From positions 139,194 to 184,122 of the forward strand of contig NZ_JAIQYY010000004.1 of NCBI RefSeq assembly GCF_020181035.1: 44,929 nucleotides of DNA. The letters are read 5' to 3'. This document shows, in pieces, positions 7,624-15,274 of the stretch (positions within the stretch are counted from its first letter, which is position 1; each line of letters begins with the position of its first letter). The notes beneath the pieces are model-generated. The model saw only the letters and a program-made list of their open reading frames with translations, did no database searches and was not told the DNA's origin. Origin of the DNA: Streptomyces sp. CoH27 (lineage in GTDB: Bacteria > Actinomycetota > Actinomycetes > Streptomycetales > Streptomycetaceae). The position numbers were made by a program, and so were the translations under genes.

Positions 7624-8769
7624 TCAGTCCTTCCGGACCGCCCGCAGCACCACGAACTTCGGGTCGGAGGCCACCAGTTCACTGTTCCCGAACAACCGCC
7701 GCAGCTTCACGTGATACCCCAGATGCCGGTTGCCGATCACCCACAGCTCGCCGCCCGGCCCCAGCGCGCGCTTCGCGCCGGTGAACATGCGCCACGCCGT
7801 CGCGTCGGTCGTCGCCTGGTGAGAGTGGAACGGCGGGTTGTTCAGCACCAGGTCCACACTGCGCGGCGCCACCCCGGCCAGCCCGTCCCCGACCCGGAAC
7901 TCCGCGTGTCCCGGCACCCCGTTGGCCTTGTACGTCGCCTCGGCCGAGGCAACGGCCTGGAACGACTCGTCCACGAACAGCACCTCGGCCGACGGGTCCG
8001 CCAGCGCCACGGCCGTACCCACGACACCGTTGCCGCAGCCGAGGTCCACCACGCGCCCCGCGCCCGGACCGGGCAGGTGCTGGAGGAAGAAACGCGTACC
8101 GATGTCGAGCCGGTCGGCGCAGAAGACGCCCGCGTGATTGACGACCGTGCGCCCCGACACCGGCCCGATGCCCTGAGGGAGGGCGTAGCTGTACGGCCAC
8201 GGGTTCGCGGGCCGCTTCAGCGCCGGATCCGGGGTGCAGAGGATCAGCCGGGCCTTCTGCCGCGCCAGTGAGGTCCGGGTCGGCCCGAGGATCCGCTCGA
8301 ACAGCTGGAGCGTGGAGGTGTGGATCTCCTTCACCATGCCGGTGCCGACGACGACCGTGTCCGCGTGCACGGCGGGCGCCAGCCGCAGCAGCTGGTCCTC
8401 CAGCAGCGCCAGGCTCTTCGGCACCCGCACCAGCAGCACGTCCACCCGCTGCGGCGGCGGATCCTGGGTGGTGAGCAGCGGGACGGCACCGGGCTCGACG
8501 CCGGCCCGGGCCAGGTTCACCCGGGTCGCTTCCTGGCTCAGGAAGGAGTCGGTGATCTGCGTCGGCCGGTGCTCCGCGAGCGCCGTGGCCAGCGCGCCCC
8601 AGCGGTCCCCGACCACCACGACCGCGCCGGTGAGCGGCACCCCCTCCTCGGCCAGATGGCGCAGCAGGTACGCGTCGGAGGCGTCCCAGGCGCGCAGCCG
8701 GTCGCGGGGATCCTCGGGGAAGCGGGTCAGCTCGACCTCGCCCCACGGTGTCGTCATACGGTCGCTCAT
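7624..8769 (-). CDS. RlmG/RsmC-type rRNA (guanine-N2)-methyltransferase
   Basis: 381-aa class I SAM-dependent methyltransferase with the tandem-domain layout of RlmG and RsmC. The N-terminal half is a degenerate methyltransferase domain (GAVVVVGDRWGALATAL; later LLVRVPKSLALLEDQL), and the C-terminal half is catalytic with VVDLGCGNGVVGTAVAL (about residue 237) binding SAM and LVLNNPPFHSHQ (about residue 305) as the NPPF base-flipping motif of N2-guanine methylases. In E. coli, RlmG modifies 23S rRNA G1835 and RsmC 16S G1207; which of these applies here is not decidable by eye. The start is ATG 8769; ATG 8757 in frame is an alternative. It is divergent from AlkB with about 55 bp between them and convergent with the aldolase. 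Confidence 0.88.
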   Translation of the reverse strand: MSDRMTTPWGEVELTRFPEDPRDRLRAWDASDAYLLRHLAEEGVPLTGAVVVVGDRWGALATALAEHRPTQITDSFLSQEATRVNLARAGVEPGAVPLLTTQDPPPQRVDVLLVRVPKSLALLEDQLLRLAPAVHADTVVVGTGMVKEIHTSTLQLFERILGPTRTSLARQKARLILCTPDPALKRPANPWPYSYALPQGIGPVSGRTVVNHAGVFCADRLDIGTRFFLQHLPGPGAGRVVDLGCGNGVVGTAVALADPSAEVLFVDESFQAVASAEATYKANGVPGHAEFRVGDGLAGVAPRSVDLVLNNPPFHSHQATTDATAWRMFTGAKRALGPGGELWVIGNRHLGYHVKLRRLFGNSELVASDPKFVVLRAVRKD

Positions 8770-8824
8770 CGTGCGTCCAGGCTAGCCGAGCCGCAGATCA
8801 GGGGTGGTGCGGCAGGATGGGAGC

Positions 8825-9475
8825 ATGGAGGACGAGCTGTTTTCCCGGGGGCGTGCGGAGGTCGCGCCGGGCGCCGTGCACGCCCCGGCCTGGCTGGACC
8901 GCGCACGGCAGCGCGACCTGCTCGCCGCCAGCCGGAACTGGGCGCGGCCCCCGGCCGGGCTGCGCACCGTCCGCACCCCGGGCGGCGGCACGATGACCGC
9001 CCGGCAGGTCTGCCTCGGCTGGCACTGGTACCCGTATGCCTACGCCCGTACCGTCGTCGACGGCGACGGGGCTCCCGTCAAGCCCTTCCCGGCCTGGCTC
9101 GGCGAGCTGGGCCGCCGCGCGGTGGCCGACGCGCTCGGCCCGGACGCGGTCCCGGCGGCGTCGTACGACATCGCGCTGATCAACTTCTACGACGGCGACG
9201 CCCGCATGGGCATGCACCGTGACGCCGACGAGCGCGTGGACGCCCCGGTGGTCTCGCTGAGCCTCGGCGACACCTGCGTCTTCCGCTTCGGCAACACCGA
9301 GACGCGTGCCAGGCCGTACACCGACGTGGAGCTGCGCAGCGGCGATCTGTTCGTCTTCGGCGGGCCGTCCCGGCTCGCCTACCACGGAGTGCCGCGCGTG
9401 CGCCCCGGTACGGCACCGCCGTGGCTGGGCCTCGCCGGACGGCTGAACATCACCCTGCGGGTGAGCGGGCTGTAG
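8825..9475 (+). CDS. AlkB family alkylated-DNA repair dioxygenase
   Basis: 217-aa Fe(II)/2-oxoglutarate dioxygenase that removes alkyl groups from nucleic-acid bases by oxidation. The iron ligands are visible as MHRDADE (His131, Asp133) and YHGVPR (His187), and the 2-oxoglutarate/substrate arginines as RLNITLR near the C-terminus. INFYDGDARMGMHRD is the family's nucleotide-recognition/iron loop. The ATG at 8825 gives the usual AlkB length; GGGAG sits just upstream and CAGGAT ends 6 nt before it, so initiation may be leaderless or weakly led. It is divergent from the rRNA methyltransferase. The canonical target is 1-methyladenine/3-methylcytosine in DNA. No Ada-type regulator is nearby. Confidence 0.92.
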   Translation: MEDELFSRGRAEVAPGAVHAPAWLDRARQRDLLAASRNWARPPAGLRTVRTPGGGTMTARQVCLGWHWYPYAYARTVVDGDGAPVKPFPAWLGELGRRAVADALGPDAVPAASYDIALINFYDGDARMGMHRDADERVDAPVVSLSLGDTCVFRFGNTETRARPYTDVELRSGDLFVFGGPSRLAYHGVPRVRPGTAPPWLGLAGRLNITLRVSGL

Positions 9476-9521
9476 CGGGCGGCCGGGAACCACTCCAGCG
9501 GATCATGGGAGACTCGCCCTC

Positions 9522-10760
9522 ATGAGCGGCAAGGCGGACCCCCGGACGGCGGGGGAGAGAACGACCCCGAGGGCGCGGCTGGACCGGGGGCGCGGTGCGC
9601 TCGGACCCGCGCTGGAGCTCGTGCACACCGGACGGGCGCCGACCCGGGCCGTGCTCACCGCGGAACTCGGGGTCACCCGGGCGACGGCGGGCGCGGTGGC
9701 CGCCGAGCTGGAGGCGCTCGGGCTGATCCGGGTGGACGCCCGGCCCGGCGCGGCGGCCGGATCGCAGGGGCGCCCCTCGCACCGGCTGGAGGTCGCCGAG
9801 GACGGGCCCGTGGCGCTGGCGGCCCAGGTCCACGCCGACGGGTTCCGGGCCGCGCTCGTCGGTCTCGGCGGGCGGATCGTGGCGACCGCGCCCGGCTGCG
9901 AGACCGTCGACGCCGACCCGGCGAAGGTCCTCGGCTCCGTCGTGGAAGCGGGCGCCGAGCTGCTGCGCACGACCGGCCGCCGCTGTGTGGGCGCCGGACT
10001 CGCCGTGCCGTCCGCCGTCGCCGAACCCGACGGACTGGCCCTCAACCCCCTCCACCTGGCCTGGCCCGTCGGCGCCCCCGTCCGGCAGATCTTCGCGGAG
10101 TGCGTGCGGGAGGCGGGCCTCACCGGCCCCGCGTTCGCCGGCAACGACGTCAACCTCGCCGCGCTCGCCGAACACCGGCACGGCGCCGGCCGGGGCGCCC
10201 GCGACCTGCTGTGCGTGGCCACCGGGCACCGGGGCGTCGGCGGCGCCCTGGTGCTCGACGGCCGTCTGCACACCGGCAGTTCGGGCCTGGCCCTGGAGGT
10301 GGGCCACCTCACCGTCAACCCGGAGGGCCGCCCCTGCCACTGCGGCAGCCGGGGCTGTCTGGACGTCGAGGCGGACCCGCTGGCGCTGCTCGTCGAGGCG
10401 GGCCGCGAGCCGGGCCCCGAGGTGTCCCTGCTCCAGCAGGCCAACGACCTGCTGCGCACGCAGTACGACGACCCGGCCGTCCGCACGGCCGCCGAGGCCC
10501 TGATCGACCGTCTCGGCCTCGGCCTCGCCGGACTGGTCAACATCCTCAACCCCGACCGCATCATCCTCGGCGGCCTGCACCGCACCCTCCTGGACGCCGA
10601 CCCCGGCCGGCTCCGAGCGGTCGTCGCCGACCGCAGCCTGTGGGGCCAGAGCGGGGGCGTGCCGATCCTGGCCTGCACGCTGGACCACAACAGCCTCGTC
10701 GGCGCGGCCGAACTGGCCTGGCAGCCGGTCCTGGACGACCCGCTGGCGGCACTGCGGTGA
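9522..10760 (+). CDS. ROK family transcriptional regulator
   Basis: 412-aa ROK-family repressor (NagC/XylR type). The N-terminal winged helix covers about residues 30-85, with TRAVLTAELGVTRATAGAVAAELEALGLI as the DNA-recognition region. The C-terminal sugar-kinase-fold domain has VGAGLAVPSAV, FAGNDVNLAALAEH, LALEVGHLTVNP and the zinc signature CHCGSRGCLD (about residues 279-288). The kinase ATP motif is not intact, as expected for a regulator. The ATG start has GGGAGA upstream. The stop overlaps the start of the NUDIX gene by 4 nt (GTGA), so the two are translationally coupled. No sugar uptake genes adjoin it, and the ligand is unknown. It could also regulate the amino-sugar-type genes at 5.7-7.6 kb, but nothing in the sequence proves it. 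Confidence 0.9.
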   Translation: MSGKADPRTAGERTTPRARLDRGRGALGPALELVHTGRAPTRAVLTAELGVTRATAGAVAAELEALGLIRVDARPGAAAGSQGRPSHRLEVAEDGPVALAAQVHADGFRAALVGLGGRIVATAPGCETVDADPAKVLGSVVEAGAELLRTTGRRCVGAGLAVPSAVAEPDGLALNPLHLAWPVGAPVRQIFAECVREAGLTGPAFAGNDVNLAALAEHRHGAGRGARDLLCVATGHRGVGGALVLDGRLHTGSSGLALEVGHLTVNPEGRPCHCGSRGCLDVEADPLALLVEAGREPGPEVSLLQQANDLLRTQYDDPAVRTAAEALIDRLGLGLAGLVNILNPDRIILGGLHRTLLDADPGRLRAVVADRSLWGQSGGVPILACTLDHNSLVGAAELAWQPVLDDPLAALR

Positions 10761-11554
10761 CCGGTCCGGCCGGGGACGGCGTGGACATCCTGCCCGCAGC
10801 CGGCATCCGCCTGGTCGAGACCGCCCTGCCGGAGCTGTCGCGGCCGCACCGCGCGGCGATGGACCAGGCGTGGGCGGAGTCGGTACGGGCCAACCCGGCC
10901 TTCTTCGACGGACCGGTGGCCGCCCTCGTCGCAGTGGAGAGGGACGGGACGGACGGCCTGGTGCTGTCCTGGGCGCGGGCCAGTTACCGATACCGCGCCC
11001 TGCGGCACGTGCCCGGCTCGCCCGCGCTGTCGTCCCTGTTCGTGTCCGTGCTCCAGCCCACCGACGACGGCCGTGTGCTGGTGGGCCGGATGGCCCCCTC
11101 GACCTCGGCCCCGGGCCGCTGGCAGCTCCCCGGCGGAACCGTCGAACCCCCCGATCCCGACGGGGAGTTGGACCTCGCCGCGCTGCGCGCCCACGCCGCC
11201 CGCGAACTGGCCGAGGAGACCGGCTCCGCCACCCCGGCCGCCGCCCTCACCCCATGGCTGACCACCCGGGGCGCACGCGGCAGCGTCGGCGTGGCGTTCA
11301 CCGCCCCGCCGCGCCCCGCACGGGAGTTGTACGACGGCTACGCCGAGCTGGTCCGGGCAGAGAGCGCCCGTGGCGCCGAACCGGAGTTCGACCGCGTCGA
11401 GTTGATCGGCTCGCTCTCCGATCTGGACGGCCTCGAAGGCCCCGTCGTCGACTATCTGCGCCCGGTCGTACGCCACCACAGGGGCACGGGGAACCGCGCG
11501 GCAGGCCACGGACGGCCCGTGGCCGCCGAACGACCGGACCACGCGGGTGCGTAG
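10757..11554 (+). CDS. NUDIX hydrolase, coupled to ROK regulator
   Basis: 265-aa NUDIX-superfamily pyrophosphohydrolase. After a roughly 90-residue N-terminal extension come SSLFVSVLQPTDDGRVLVGRM, WQLPGGTVEP and the NUDIX helix RELAEETGSATP (about residues 125-165), so the Mg-binding REXXEE core is intact although the loop before it is longer than the canonical 23-residue box. The GTG start at 10757 overlaps the preceding stop (GTGA), which decides the start. The last 27 or so residues, rich in Arg, His and Gly, are encoded by DNA resembling a common Streptomyces interspersed element, so the original stop was probably further upstream. Substrate unknown; the split domain layout suggests a specialised nucleotide-sugar or cofactor substrate. 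Confidence 0.82.
   Translation: MTGPAGDGVDILPAAGIRLVETALPELSRPHRAAMDQAWAESVRANPAFFDGPVAALVAVERDGTDGLVLSWARASYRYRALRHVPGSPALSSLFVSVLQPTDDGRVLVGRMAPSTSAPGRWQLPGGTVEPPDPDGELDLAALRAHAARELAEETGSATPAAALTPWLTTRGARGSVGVAFTAPPRPARELYDGYAELVRAESARGAEPEFDRVELIGSLSDLDGLEGPVVDYLRPVVRHHRGTGNRAAGHGRPVAAERPDHAGA
11478..11545 (+). repeat. Degenerate copy of a Streptomyces interspersed element inside the NUDIX 3' end
   Basis: The segment starting CAGGGGCACGGGGAACCGCG, followed by GGCAGGCCACGGACGG and GCCGCCGAACGACCG, resembles from memory the widespread Streptomyces intergenic element with the core GGGGCGCGGGGAACTGCGCG. Related fragments lie at about 14259-14292 and 21376-21405. Family membership is inferred from memory, not searched. 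Confidence 0.4.
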
Positions 11555-11565
11555 GCGAAGACCGA

Positions 11566-12477
11566 CTACCGCCAGTCGGCCCCGAACGCCCGCCCCGGAT
11601 GCTCGGTGAGGATCCGGTCGACCAACTCCGCGCCCAGCTCGGCCTCAAGCCGGGGCCGAGCCCTGCGCAGCAGGTACGGCATGCCGGGCCCGCCGTCGAC
11701 CGAGCGCGCGCCGGCGAGCACCGTGTCGCCGCCGAGCAGCAGCCGGTCGGCGAAGCCGGCCTCGGCCAGGGCCCGGACCGCCTCCGGCATGCGCCAGTCG
11801 GTGGCGTGATGGGCGCGGGAGGGCCCGTCGAAGGCCAGCCAGCAGCCCGACGCGGCGGCCTCCCGCTGCACCACCGGGTCGGGGGAGCGGTTCAGATGGC
11901 CGAGGATCACCCGGTCACCCGGCACCCCGGACTCGCCGCACAGCAGGTCCAGTACGTCCAGCGCGCCGGTGCCCAGCTCCAGGTGCACGGCGATGGGCGC
12001 GCCGGTGGCGTGGTGGGCCTCGGCCGCCGCCTTCATCGTCCAGCGGGCGTGCGCGTCGAGGGCGTGGAAGCCGCCCGCCACCTTGATCAGCCCGGCCCGC
12101 ACCCCCGTCGTACCGATGCCCTCGGTCAGTTCGGCCACGAACAGCCCGGCGAGACCGGCGCCGCGCAGCTGGTCGAGCAACTCGGGGTCGTGGTGCGCGG
12201 CTTGGTGCAGGCCCGTCGCGCAGACCAGTCGTACACCGGTGGCCCGGGACAGCTCGGGCAGGTCCGCCGCCCGCCGGCCCATGCCGTGCGGTGTCCACTG
12301 CACGACGGCCGCTCCGCCCACCGCCCGGAACGCGGTCAGCTCGGCCCGGGCCGCGACCGTGTCGTCCAGCTCCTGACCGGGGAACTGCGGGCTGCTCAGG
12401 AAGAGATGGTCGTGCGCGTCGCACACGCCCAGCTCCTCGGGCGGGAGGTCGCCGAGGACCGTGCGGACACGGCTCAC
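11566..12477 (-). CDS. Phosphotriesterase-family metal-dependent hydrolase
   Basis: 303-aa TIM-barrel hydrolase of the phosphotriesterase/PTE-like lactonase family in the amidohydrolase superfamily. All binuclear-metal ligands are visible: DAHDHL (His22, His24), LIKVAGG (Lys132, the carboxylated bridge), VHLE (His165), LGHLN (His194) and LGGD (Asp251). Members hydrolyse organophosphates, lactones or amide-like bonds. The GTG at 12477 is chosen because it overlaps the upstream DUF4865 stop as GTGA, giving translational coupling; GTG 12480 is the alternative. It is the last gene of a TetR-DUF4865-PTE operon, so it is probably induced by the small molecule TetR senses. Its substrate is unknown. 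Confidence 0.88.
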   Translation of the reverse strand: MSRVRTVLGDLPPEELGVCDAHDHLFLSSPQFPGQELDDTVAARAELTAFRAVGGAAVVQWTPHGMGRRAADLPELSRATGVRLVCATGLHQAAHHDPELLDQLRGAGLAGLFVAELTEGIGTTGVRAGLIKVAGGFHALDAHARWTMKAAAEAHHATGAPIAVHLELGTGALDVLDLLCGESGVPGDRVILGHLNRSPDPVVQREAAASGCWLAFDGPSRAHHATDWRMPEAVRALAEAGFADRLLLGGDTVLAGARSVDGGPGMPYLLRRARPRLEAELGAELVDRILTEHPGRAFGADWR

Positions 12478-13058
12478 CACTGCCGGCCCCGGGGGAGCCG
12501 GTCCCGGCCGGGGGCGGACAGGTGCAGCACCTGGAAGAGGTCCCCGTCGGCTTTGGGCGCATCGTGCTCCCAGAGGGAGAAGTGCACCAGCTCCCATGCG
12601 CGCGTGTCCACGGCGGCCGCCGCCAGCACCGCGCCGTCCTGGGCCGCCAGCCGCGCGGTCTCGGCCGCCGCGTCGGTCATGAACGCCGCCAACTCCACAC
12701 CCTCCGGGACGGGTTGACGCCGACGCACGGCGAACGCCGGGGCGGATCCGGTGGCGGTGCCCTCCTCGAAGGCCAGGCCGGTCCACTGTCGTATGTCCGG
12801 CCGGCCGAAGTCGCGGACGGGACCCTGGAAGGTGCCGCCCCACAGGAAGCTGTTCATGCCCTCCATGGTGTTCCAGAGGTAGAACGGCCCGTACTGGTTC
12901 ACCGGCGAGCCGTGCACCCCGCGCTCGCGCAGGATGTACGTCTTGATGCCGAGGCCGTCCCAGTCGTCCAGCAGGTGCGCGACGCGGGCGACGCGCGAGC
13001 GGATGATGCCCATGTCGTAGTCGGCGGGCAGGGTGAACTGGTACTGCATGGCGTGCAT
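12474..13058 (-). CDS. DUF4865 family protein
   Basis: 194-aa cytoplasmic protein whose N-terminus MHAMQYQFTLPADYDMGIIR is characteristic of DUF4865, a family of unknown function whose fold may resemble ferredoxin-like monooxygenases (inference). Further conserved-looking stretches are GLGIKTYILRERG, YGPFYLWNTMEGMNSFLWGG and LVHFSLWEHDAP. It starts at ATG 13058 with AGGGAA 9 nt upstream, 21 bp after the TetR stop, and overlaps the phosphotriesterase gene by 4 nt, so all three are one operon. It is plausibly a binding or oxygenating partner for the hydrolase substrate. Confidence 0.8.
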   Translation of the reverse strand: MHAMQYQFTLPADYDMGIIRSRVARVAHLLDDWDGLGIKTYILRERGVHGSPVNQYGPFYLWNTMEGMNSFLWGGTFQGPVRDFGRPDIRQWTGLAFEEGTATGSAPAFAVRRRQPVPEGVELAAFMTDAAAETARLAAQDGAVLAAAAVDTRAWELVHFSLWEHDAPKADGDLFQVLHLSAPGRDRLPRGRQW

Positions 13059-13079
13059 GTCGCGATTCCCTTCGCGGTC

Positions 13080-13646
13080 TCAGGCGGAGGTTCGGGGTGT
13101 GAGCAGAGACAGCAGGCCGCGGACGCCCGCGTCGAACGCGGCGGGGGAGCCCGAGGCGCGGGCCAGGACATAGCCGCCCTGGATGGTCGCGAGGACGGCC
13201 GCGCCGATCTCCTCGCCGTCCAGTTCGGGCGCGAACTGCCCCTGGCGCTGGCCCTCTTGGACGGTCTTTGCGATCAGCTGCCGGATCCGGGTGATCGTCT
13301 CGTCCACCGGCGCGCGCAGCTCGTCGCTGGCGATCACGTCGGGGTCCATCGTCAGCCGGCCGATCGGGCAGCCGCGCAGCACGTCACGCTCGCGCAGCAG
13401 ATACGTCTCGATGCGCTCGAACGGCGTGCCCGGTCCGGCGAGGACGCGCTCCGCGGTGGCGCACAGCTCGTCGGCGGTGCGTCTGATCGCGGCCAGGGCG
13501 AGGTCCGGCTTGCCCCTGAAGTGGTGGTACATGCTGCCCTGGCCCGCGCCCGCGCGTTCCAGGATCGCCTTGGGGCTCGTCCCCACGTATCCGCGCTCCC
13601 ACAGCAGCTCGCGGGTGGACTCGATCAGCCGTTCCGAGGTGCTCAT
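13080..13646 (-). CDS. TetR/AcrR family repressor of the DUF4865-phosphotriesterase operon
   Basis: 188-aa TetR-family regulator. The N-terminal HTH reads STRELLWERGYVGTSPKAILERAGAGQGSMYHHFRGKPDLALAAI (broken here only by reading; about residues 8-52), with the usual GSMYHHFRGK recognition helix. The C-terminal ligand domain ends IGAAVLATIQGGYVLARA, as in the YxaF/LmrA-like group. The ATG at 13646 was chosen over ATG 13661 because TACAGT (13653-13658 on the minus strand) ends exactly 6 nt upstream, indicating leaderless mRNA. It is the first gene of the operon and should autorepress through the 18-bp palindrome at 13656-13673 that overlaps its own -10 box. Inducer unknown. Confidence 0.9.
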   Translation of the reverse strand: MSTSERLIESTRELLWERGYVGTSPKAILERAGAGQGSMYHHFRGKPDLALAAIRRTADELCATAERVLAGPGTPFERIETYLLRERDVLRGCPIGRLTMDPDVIASDELRAPVDETITRIRQLIAKTVQEGQRQGQFAPELDGEEIGAAVLATIQGGYVLARASGSPAAFDAGVRGLLSLLTPRTSA

Positions 13647-13652
13647 GAAGCT

Positions 13653-13673
13653 ACTGTACATACTAGTAGTTAC
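13653..13673 (-). promoter_or_regulatory. -10 box and TetR operator palindrome
   Basis: GTACATACTAGTAGTTAC (13656-13673) is an 18-bp dyad: core TACTAGTA with matching GTA/TAC outer arms, two mismatched positions on each side. It overlaps the TACAGT -10 box (minus strand 13653-13658). The size and placement fit a TetR-family operator. CTAG is rare in this GC-rich DNA, which makes the site stand out. Confidence 0.65.
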
Positions 13674-13785
13674 AGAACGCCAGTGTCTTCGGGGAGCAGT
13701 GCGCCACCCTCGTCGTACTCCCCGGGGGGTACGCGCACGGCCGCCGGGCGCACGACGACCCGGACCCCCTGCCGGAGGGAGGCTC

Positions 13786-13833
13786 GTGTCATCCCCGCAA
13801 GAACGACGACGAGCAAGGCGACAAGGGAGATGA
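13786..13833 (+). CDS. Possible 15-codon leader ORF upstream of the SHOCT gene
   Basis: A GTG at 13786 with a strong upstream GGAGGGAGG opens a frame encoding MSSPQERRRARRQGR. Its TGA stop (13831-13833) overlaps an ATG at 13830. The ribosome site is better than that of most genes in the window. It could be a translated Arg-rich leader that couples to the SHOCT gene, or the first part of a dual-start arrangement. It may equally be chance; no homology evidence is available. Confidence 0.3.
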   Translation: MSSPQERRRARRQGR

Positions 13834-13838
13834 CCGAG

Positions 13839-14129
13839 ATGCAGACCCTGGCGAGCTGGCACGGCGGGCCCGGCCCGTGGATCCTGTTCTTCCCGCTGAT
13901 CTGGGCGGTCGTGGTGATCGGCGCCGTGACGGTGCTGCGGCGCACCGCGTGGCGCGGCCGCGGCGGCCCCTGGGGTCCCGGCGCGGGCGGCCGCCCGGCC
14001 GGTGACTCACCGCTCGCCGTCCTCGGTCGCCGGTTCGCCTCCGGCGAGATCGACGAGGACGAGTACTGGCGCCGCCTGTCCGTCCTGGAGGAGCAGTTCG
14101 GCCGCACGGGGAAGCGCGGTCCGGCATGA
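13839..14129 (+). CDS. Small SHOCT-domain membrane protein
   Basis: 96-aa protein with one TM helix (WILFFPLIWAVVVIGAVTVL, residues about 11-30), a Gly/Arg/Pro-rich linker, and a C-terminal SHOCT motif (SPLAVLGRRFASGEIDEDEY, then WRRLSVLEEQF). SHOCT is a short oligomerisation motif frequently found at the end of small actinobacterial membrane proteins. The ATG at 13839 is chosen because GGGAG (13825-13829) is 9 nt upstream; the earlier ATG 13830 touches that site and is therefore unlikely. It is monocistronic apart from the possible leader frame just before it. Function unknown. Confidence 0.82.
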   Translation: MQTLASWHGGPGPWILFFPLIWAVVVIGAVTVLRRTAWRGRGGPWGPGAGGRPAGDSPLAVLGRRFASGEIDEDEYWRRLSVLEEQFGRTGKRGPA

Positions 14130-14139
14130 CCCCGCCCCG

Positions 14140-14160
14140 GCCGTCGTCGGTCGGGACGGC
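14140..14160 (+). terminator. Possible terminator after the SHOCT gene
   Basis: GCCGTC (14140-14145) and GACGGC (14155-14160) form a 6-bp stem with a 9-nt loop, 10 bp after the stop codon. No U-tract. Confidence 0.35.
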
Positions 14161-14258
14161 TGACTCCCGTGCTACGCACAGGGGTTGAAGCGTACGTGTG
14201 CCTTTCCGGTGGCGTGCACCACAGGTGCCGGGACCGTGCGCGGCCACGGGTCGGTCAT

Positions 14259-14292
14259 GGCTGGTCGCGCAGTCCCCGCCGTTCGGGGCGCT
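14259..14292 (-). repeat. Fragment of a Streptomyces interspersed element
   Basis: TGGCTGGTCGCGCAGTCCCC followed by GCCGTTCGGGGCGCT resembles the inverted form of the common element GGGGCGCGGGGAACTGCGCGACCAGCC. It lies in the 192-bp spacer between the SHOCT gene and the convergent ATPase gene; the rest of that spacer shows nothing definite. Recognition is from memory. Confidence 0.4.
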
Positions 14293-14321
14293 CCACGCGG
14301 AGGTCGGGTCTCACCGCCCGG

Positions 14322-15020
14322 TCAGCCGGAAACGGCCGGCCGGGCGGGAGTTTGTACCCCGGACGCGACGGAGGCGTGCACCACGGTGGGCGCGGGCGTC
14401 GCCCCCGAAGTCGCGCTCCCGACCGGAGCCGTGGCAGCGACGGGCGTCCCGGCGGACAGGGGAACCGCGGCGGGCACGGGAGCCCCGGCCGCCACCGAAG
14501 CCCCGGCGGCCGCCGGCACCGCGGCGCTGACCCGGGCCGGTTCCGGTGCCGGTCGTGCCGTCTGGGTCGTACCGCGCGGTGTGCCCGCCGGGTGGGTCCG
14601 GGCGGCCGCAGGCGCGGGGAGCGTGAACCACACGATCTTGCCGTTCTCGCCGTCCGGCCGCGCGCCCCAGCTCTCGCTCACCGCCGCCACCATCGCCAGC
14701 CCCCGGCCGCAGGTGGCCAGCGGACCGGCGTCCGGGGTGTCCGCGGTGTCGACCGGCACCGGCAGCCGGGGGTCGTTGTCGCGCACCGAGACGGTGAGCC
14801 GGTCCGGGCGCAGTTCCAGCTCGACCGTGCACGACTTGTCGGGCCTCGCGTGCCGGTGAACGTTGCTCAGCAACTCCGTCACACCGAGCGCGGCCCGGTC
14901 TATCAACGGGTCCATATGCCAGTACCGCAACTGTGCAGATACGATTCTGCGGACCTGACCGATCCGCGACGGCAGGGCTTGAAGCTCCACCGTGCAGTGC
15001 CTGCTCGGATGACTGATCAC
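14322..15020 (-). CDS. ATP-binding protein, SpoIIAB/RsbW-like (HATPase_c_2), with Ala/Pro tail
   Basis: 232-aa protein. Residues about 10-130 are a GHKL ATPase domain of the anti-sigma-factor serine-kinase type: the N-box is ALGVTELLSNVHRHAR, the next box SVRDNDPRLP, and the lid region CGRGLAMVAAVSESWG. Streptomyces encodes dozens of these; they control SigB-like sigma factors through anti-anti-sigma partners or act in related switches. From about residue 135 to the end the sequence is an Ala/Pro/Thr/Val-rich low-complexity tail with no family match, probably unstructured. The start is GTG 15020 with GGGGAG 8 nt upstream. No sigma factor or antagonist adjoins it. Confidence 0.85.
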   Translation of the reverse strand: MISHPSRHCTVELQALPSRIGQVRRIVSAQLRYWHMDPLIDRAALGVTELLSNVHRHARPDKSCTVELELRPDRLTVSVRDNDPRLPVPVDTADTPDAGPLATCGRGLAMVAAVSESWGARPDGENGKIVWFTLPAPAAARTHPAGTPRGTTQTARPAPEPARVSAAVPAAAGASVAAGAPVPAAVPLSAGTPVAATAPVGSATSGATPAPTVVHASVASGVQTPARPAVSG

Positions 15021-15274
15021 TGCTGCGACTCCCCGATGCAGAGGTCCGGACGGACCGGAAGAACACGGAGAACAACGGATCCAGCAGGGTGCTTGCGTCC
15101 AAACGTCCGCCTGCTGTCATGGCCGGCGGGCTGGTTCGCAGCGTTATCGCCGGTAAACCCAGAGTGACGTGAGAACAGCGTGACAGGGCGGATGCGCTCC
15201 CGCAACTCGCCGCGACGGAACGCTGCTCGGAGTAATGACGGCCGGTGGCCGGTGCCGGCCGACCGGGGTGTGGC

